Shown here piece after piece: positions 34,917 through 37,221 of a stretch of DNA of 37,221 bases (the stretch's first letter is position 1; the number at the start of each line of letters is the position of its first letter). The position numbers and the translations under genes are program-made. Source of the DNA: Gammaproteobacteria bacterium (lineage in GTDB: Bacteria > Pseudomonadota > Gammaproteobacteria > GCA-001735895); contig JAIBDO010000005.1 of assembly GCA_024686195.1 (NCBI GenBank), positions 1 to 37,221 on the forward strand, read 5' to 3'. The notes below the pieces were generated by a model. The model did not search any database. It worked only from the letters and a program-made list of their open reading frames with translations, and was not told the origin of the DNA.

Positions 34917-37181
34917 TTAAAATAGCGACCTGCTATTAATATCGTCCGACGGTGGATGCAGAAGTAATCCCACGCCAGGGGCTTGCGACCTAAACGCAGC
35001 ATCAATCAGAAACTTGTTTGCAGGAATCGACAGTAGCCTGGGTTGCGCCGTAGTGATCTCACGACTGAGATCGATATAGGCTTCAAATCGCTGGCGAATA
35101 TCACGCACGTAGTTAACCGGCTCACGACCGTTAACGTATCCGAATCGGGCCTTGCGAGCGTATTCTTTCTTAGCCAATAGCAGCATTGCCTTTTCAGTAT
35201 GATCAAACCAGCGATTCGGATCAAAGCCCTTCAATCGCGCCAGGCGCCGAGCATCGTGCACGTGACCTGCACCGGCATTGTAAGAGGCAAGCGTAAACCA
35301 GAGCCGCTCTGAGATGGGCAGGTTGGAGTCGAATCGATCGCGTAACCAATCCATATACTTGATGCCTCCCTTGATATTCAAGGCAGGATCACTGGTATTT
35401 TTCACCCCCATCGCCTTGGCTGTACGTGGCATCAATTGCATCAAACCACGGGCGCCAACATGCGACTTTGCCTTCGGATTAAACTTGCTTTCCTGATACA
35501 TCTGCGCGGTGACCAGCCGCCAGTCGAAACCGTAACGATCGGCATACTTGCGCACCAGCTCATCGTAGGGAGAAATCTGCCCTCGCAACGGATCCACCAC
35601 ACGACCACGCGCAAGGCGCTGCATCGAGCGCTGACTCTTGAAATACTTGGTATAGATGACGTTGTAAAATTCGCTTTTGTAGACCCGTTTAACGAACTCA
35701 TCGAGAGCCTGCTTCAACTTCGGGTTGTTCTTTCGCAAGGCAATCGAATGCGCCGCCGGTTCATCCAGTACGTATGCCGAGCGCACCGGCACTCCCTTGG
35801 CCAGTTCGATATCGAGCAGGTGCTCACCCGCCATGGTGGCTTCGTACTCGCCGCTTGACACCATCTTTATCAGTTGCTCGGTTTCCACATTGTCATTGGC
35901 TTCGCGCAGATGAAAGCGAGCGCCCTCGCGCTGCATTTCGGAAAGACGGTTCCAGTAGCCGCTGTGGTGGCGCACAAACAGGGTAAGATCATCGAGATCT
36001 GCGAGCGATTTTGCTGAATCTTCCTGCTGAACCACTATGTGCTGGTTCGCATAGTGATAGGGGTCAGAATACTCGATACCCAGACGACGCCGGCGCTCAT
36101 CGGGTTCCATAAATCCCATTGCGATATCGGCACGTCCTTCCATCAGCCAGGAGGTCATTTCGCCATGACTGGGTGGCACTACCACTTCGAGCCGCATGCC
36201 ATGATACTCGGCAAATTCACGTGCCAATTCATACTCGAAACCCATCAACTCGCCGCGATACAGAAAATAGGATGCCGCGTTGTTGCGTAATAATACGCGT
36301 AACACCTTGCGTTCTTTAATCGCCTCGAAGTCATCCAGAAAACGTTGATCACGATCTTCAACCATGTGTTCGAGTTGCAAATAGCGATTGATTTCACTGA
36401 CTAGCTGCGGGGCATTTTTGCGGATACCCCAGGCGACATTACGCTGGCTGCTGAAATTGGTAGCAACACGCAGATCGTCGCGGTAACTCAGGTAGATCTC
36501 GACCAGGTTGCTATCGAGGATAGTGGCATCGATCTTGCCCTGAGCGACGTCGTCGAGCACCTCCTCGGTTTGCATGCCATCAGGGATTTCGACGATTTTG
36601 ATATCCGGATAGCTCTCCTCTTTGAGCCAGTTGAGGGCATGCCAGAAGGTCGAGTCGCGATTGACCATCACTGTCCTGCCATTCAAATCACTTACTCGCT
36701 GGATTGACTTGTCATCCTTGCCGACGATCACCTGTTCGTGCACATGATCAAGCGGCACCGAAAAAGCCATCTTCTCGAGTCGATCAGCACTAATAGTCAG
36801 ATTACTGATAGCAATATCCCCCTTACCCTCAATCAGGGCGGGGATCAGCTTGGAAAAGTTATCGACCAGTACCAGTTCGGGAATTAATCCATGCGAAAGG
36901 GCGAATTCCTCAGCGATACGCTGCTGCTCAACGAGCGGAGAGCGCCGACGTGGCAGGTAGGAGGCACTGGAATTATCGCGCGTCAGCAAAATACGCAACT
37001 TACCCTGAGCCAGGATATCCATGAAGTCGCCATCAAAACGCTGCGTCTCCGCCAGCGTGCTGTAGGTGCGATTCAAGTATGCATCGGCCGAAAGCGAAAG
37101 CAACGAACTGACTACCAGCAGCAAAATTCCTGCAGCGGAATTTCCGACCATCTTATGGGTAGTAGTCAAGCTCATAGTCAA
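34917..37181 (-). CDS. MltF-like membrane-bound lytic transglycosylase with two SBP_bac_3 domains and an SLT domain
   Basis: Two periplasmic binding-like domains (GKLRILLTRDNSSASYL...GDIAISNLTISADR; RKVLRVLLRNNAASYFLYRGELMGFEYELAREFAEYHGMRLEVV...ADIAMGFM) then SLT VTAQMYQESKFNPKAKSHVGARGLMQLMPRTA. Confidence 0.9.
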   Translation of the reverse strand: MTMSLTTTHKMVGNSAAGILLLVVSSLLSLSADAYLNRTYSTLAETQRFDGDFMDILAQGKLRILLTRDNSSASYLPRRRSPLVEQQRIAEEFALSHGLIPELVLVDNFSKLIPALIEGKGDIAISNLTISADRLEKMAFSVPLDHVHEQVIVGKDDKSIQRVSDLNGRTVMVNRDSTFWHALNWLKEESYPDIKIVEIPDGMQTEEVLDDVAQGKIDATILDSNLVEIYLSYRDDLRVATNFSSQRNVAWGIRKNAPQLVSEINRYLQLEHMVEDRDQRFLDDFEAIKERKVLRVLLRNNAASYFLYRGELMGFEYELAREFAEYHGMRLEVVVPPSHGEMTSWLMEGRADIAMGFMEPDERRRRLGIEYSDPYHYANQHIVVQQEDSAKSLADLDDLTLFVRHHSGYWNRLSEMQREGARFHLREANDNVETEQLIKMVSSGEYEATMAGEHLLDIELAKGVPVRSAYVLDEPAAHSIALRKNNPKLKQALDEFVKRVYKSEFYNVIYTKYFKSQRSMQRLARGRVVDPLRGQISPYDELVRKYADRYGFDWRLVTAQMYQESKFNPKAKSHVGARGLMQLMPRTAKAMGVKNTSDPALNIKGGIKYMDWLRDRFDSNLPISERLWFTLASYNAGAGHVHDARRLARLKGFDPNRWFDHTEKAMLLLAKKEYARKARFGYVNGREPVNYVRDIRQRFEAYIDLSREITTAQPRLLSIPANKFLIDAAFRSQAPGVGLLLHPPSDDINSRSLF

Positions 37182-37221
37182 ACACTAAACCGTTTTATCA
37201 TCCCTTTGTCAAAACTAAAAC

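Overview
This looks like a gammaproteobacterial chromosomal segment; that taxonomic guess rests on gene style only. Left half (about 0.3-14.1 kb) is a molybdenum/tungsten cofactor island. It holds moaB, a tungstate ABC transporter fused into one overlapping operon with mobA-mobB (tupABC-mobA-mobB), and a minus-strand tungsten aldehyde oxidoreductase cluster resembling aorABCDE. The aor order is four-cluster ferredoxin, AOR catalytic subunit, FAD/NAD reductase, MoaD-like carrier, an unassigned 109-aa protein with a C-terminal KGGG, and a ThiF/MoeB-like E1. moeA and a second moaD lie divergently. The aor locus also carries a 12-bp-arm inverted repeat in the aorA leader, a 29-bp two-segment hairpin between aorB and aorC, and an intrinsic terminator 22 bp before the aorC start codon. 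Middle (14-24 kb): DUF1285, a class IV aminotransferase coupled to a sulfotransferase-like P-loop protein, an MBL-fold/tandem cNMP-domain fusion, and an oligopeptide-type ABC importer with a strong intrinsic terminator between the binding protein and permease genes. Right part (24-37 kb): a sulfatase/phosphonate monoester hydrolase-like enzyme overlapping a diheme cytochrome c, IlvE, MscS, MFS, a monoheme cytochrome, a GATase, a truncated PLP-decarboxylase remnant missing from the ORF track, a [2Fe-2S] ferredoxin/reductase pair, and an MltF-like lytic transglycosylase with two solute-binding domains. No rRNA, tRNA, CRISPR array or transposase was recognised. All family assignments are from motif reading without database searches.
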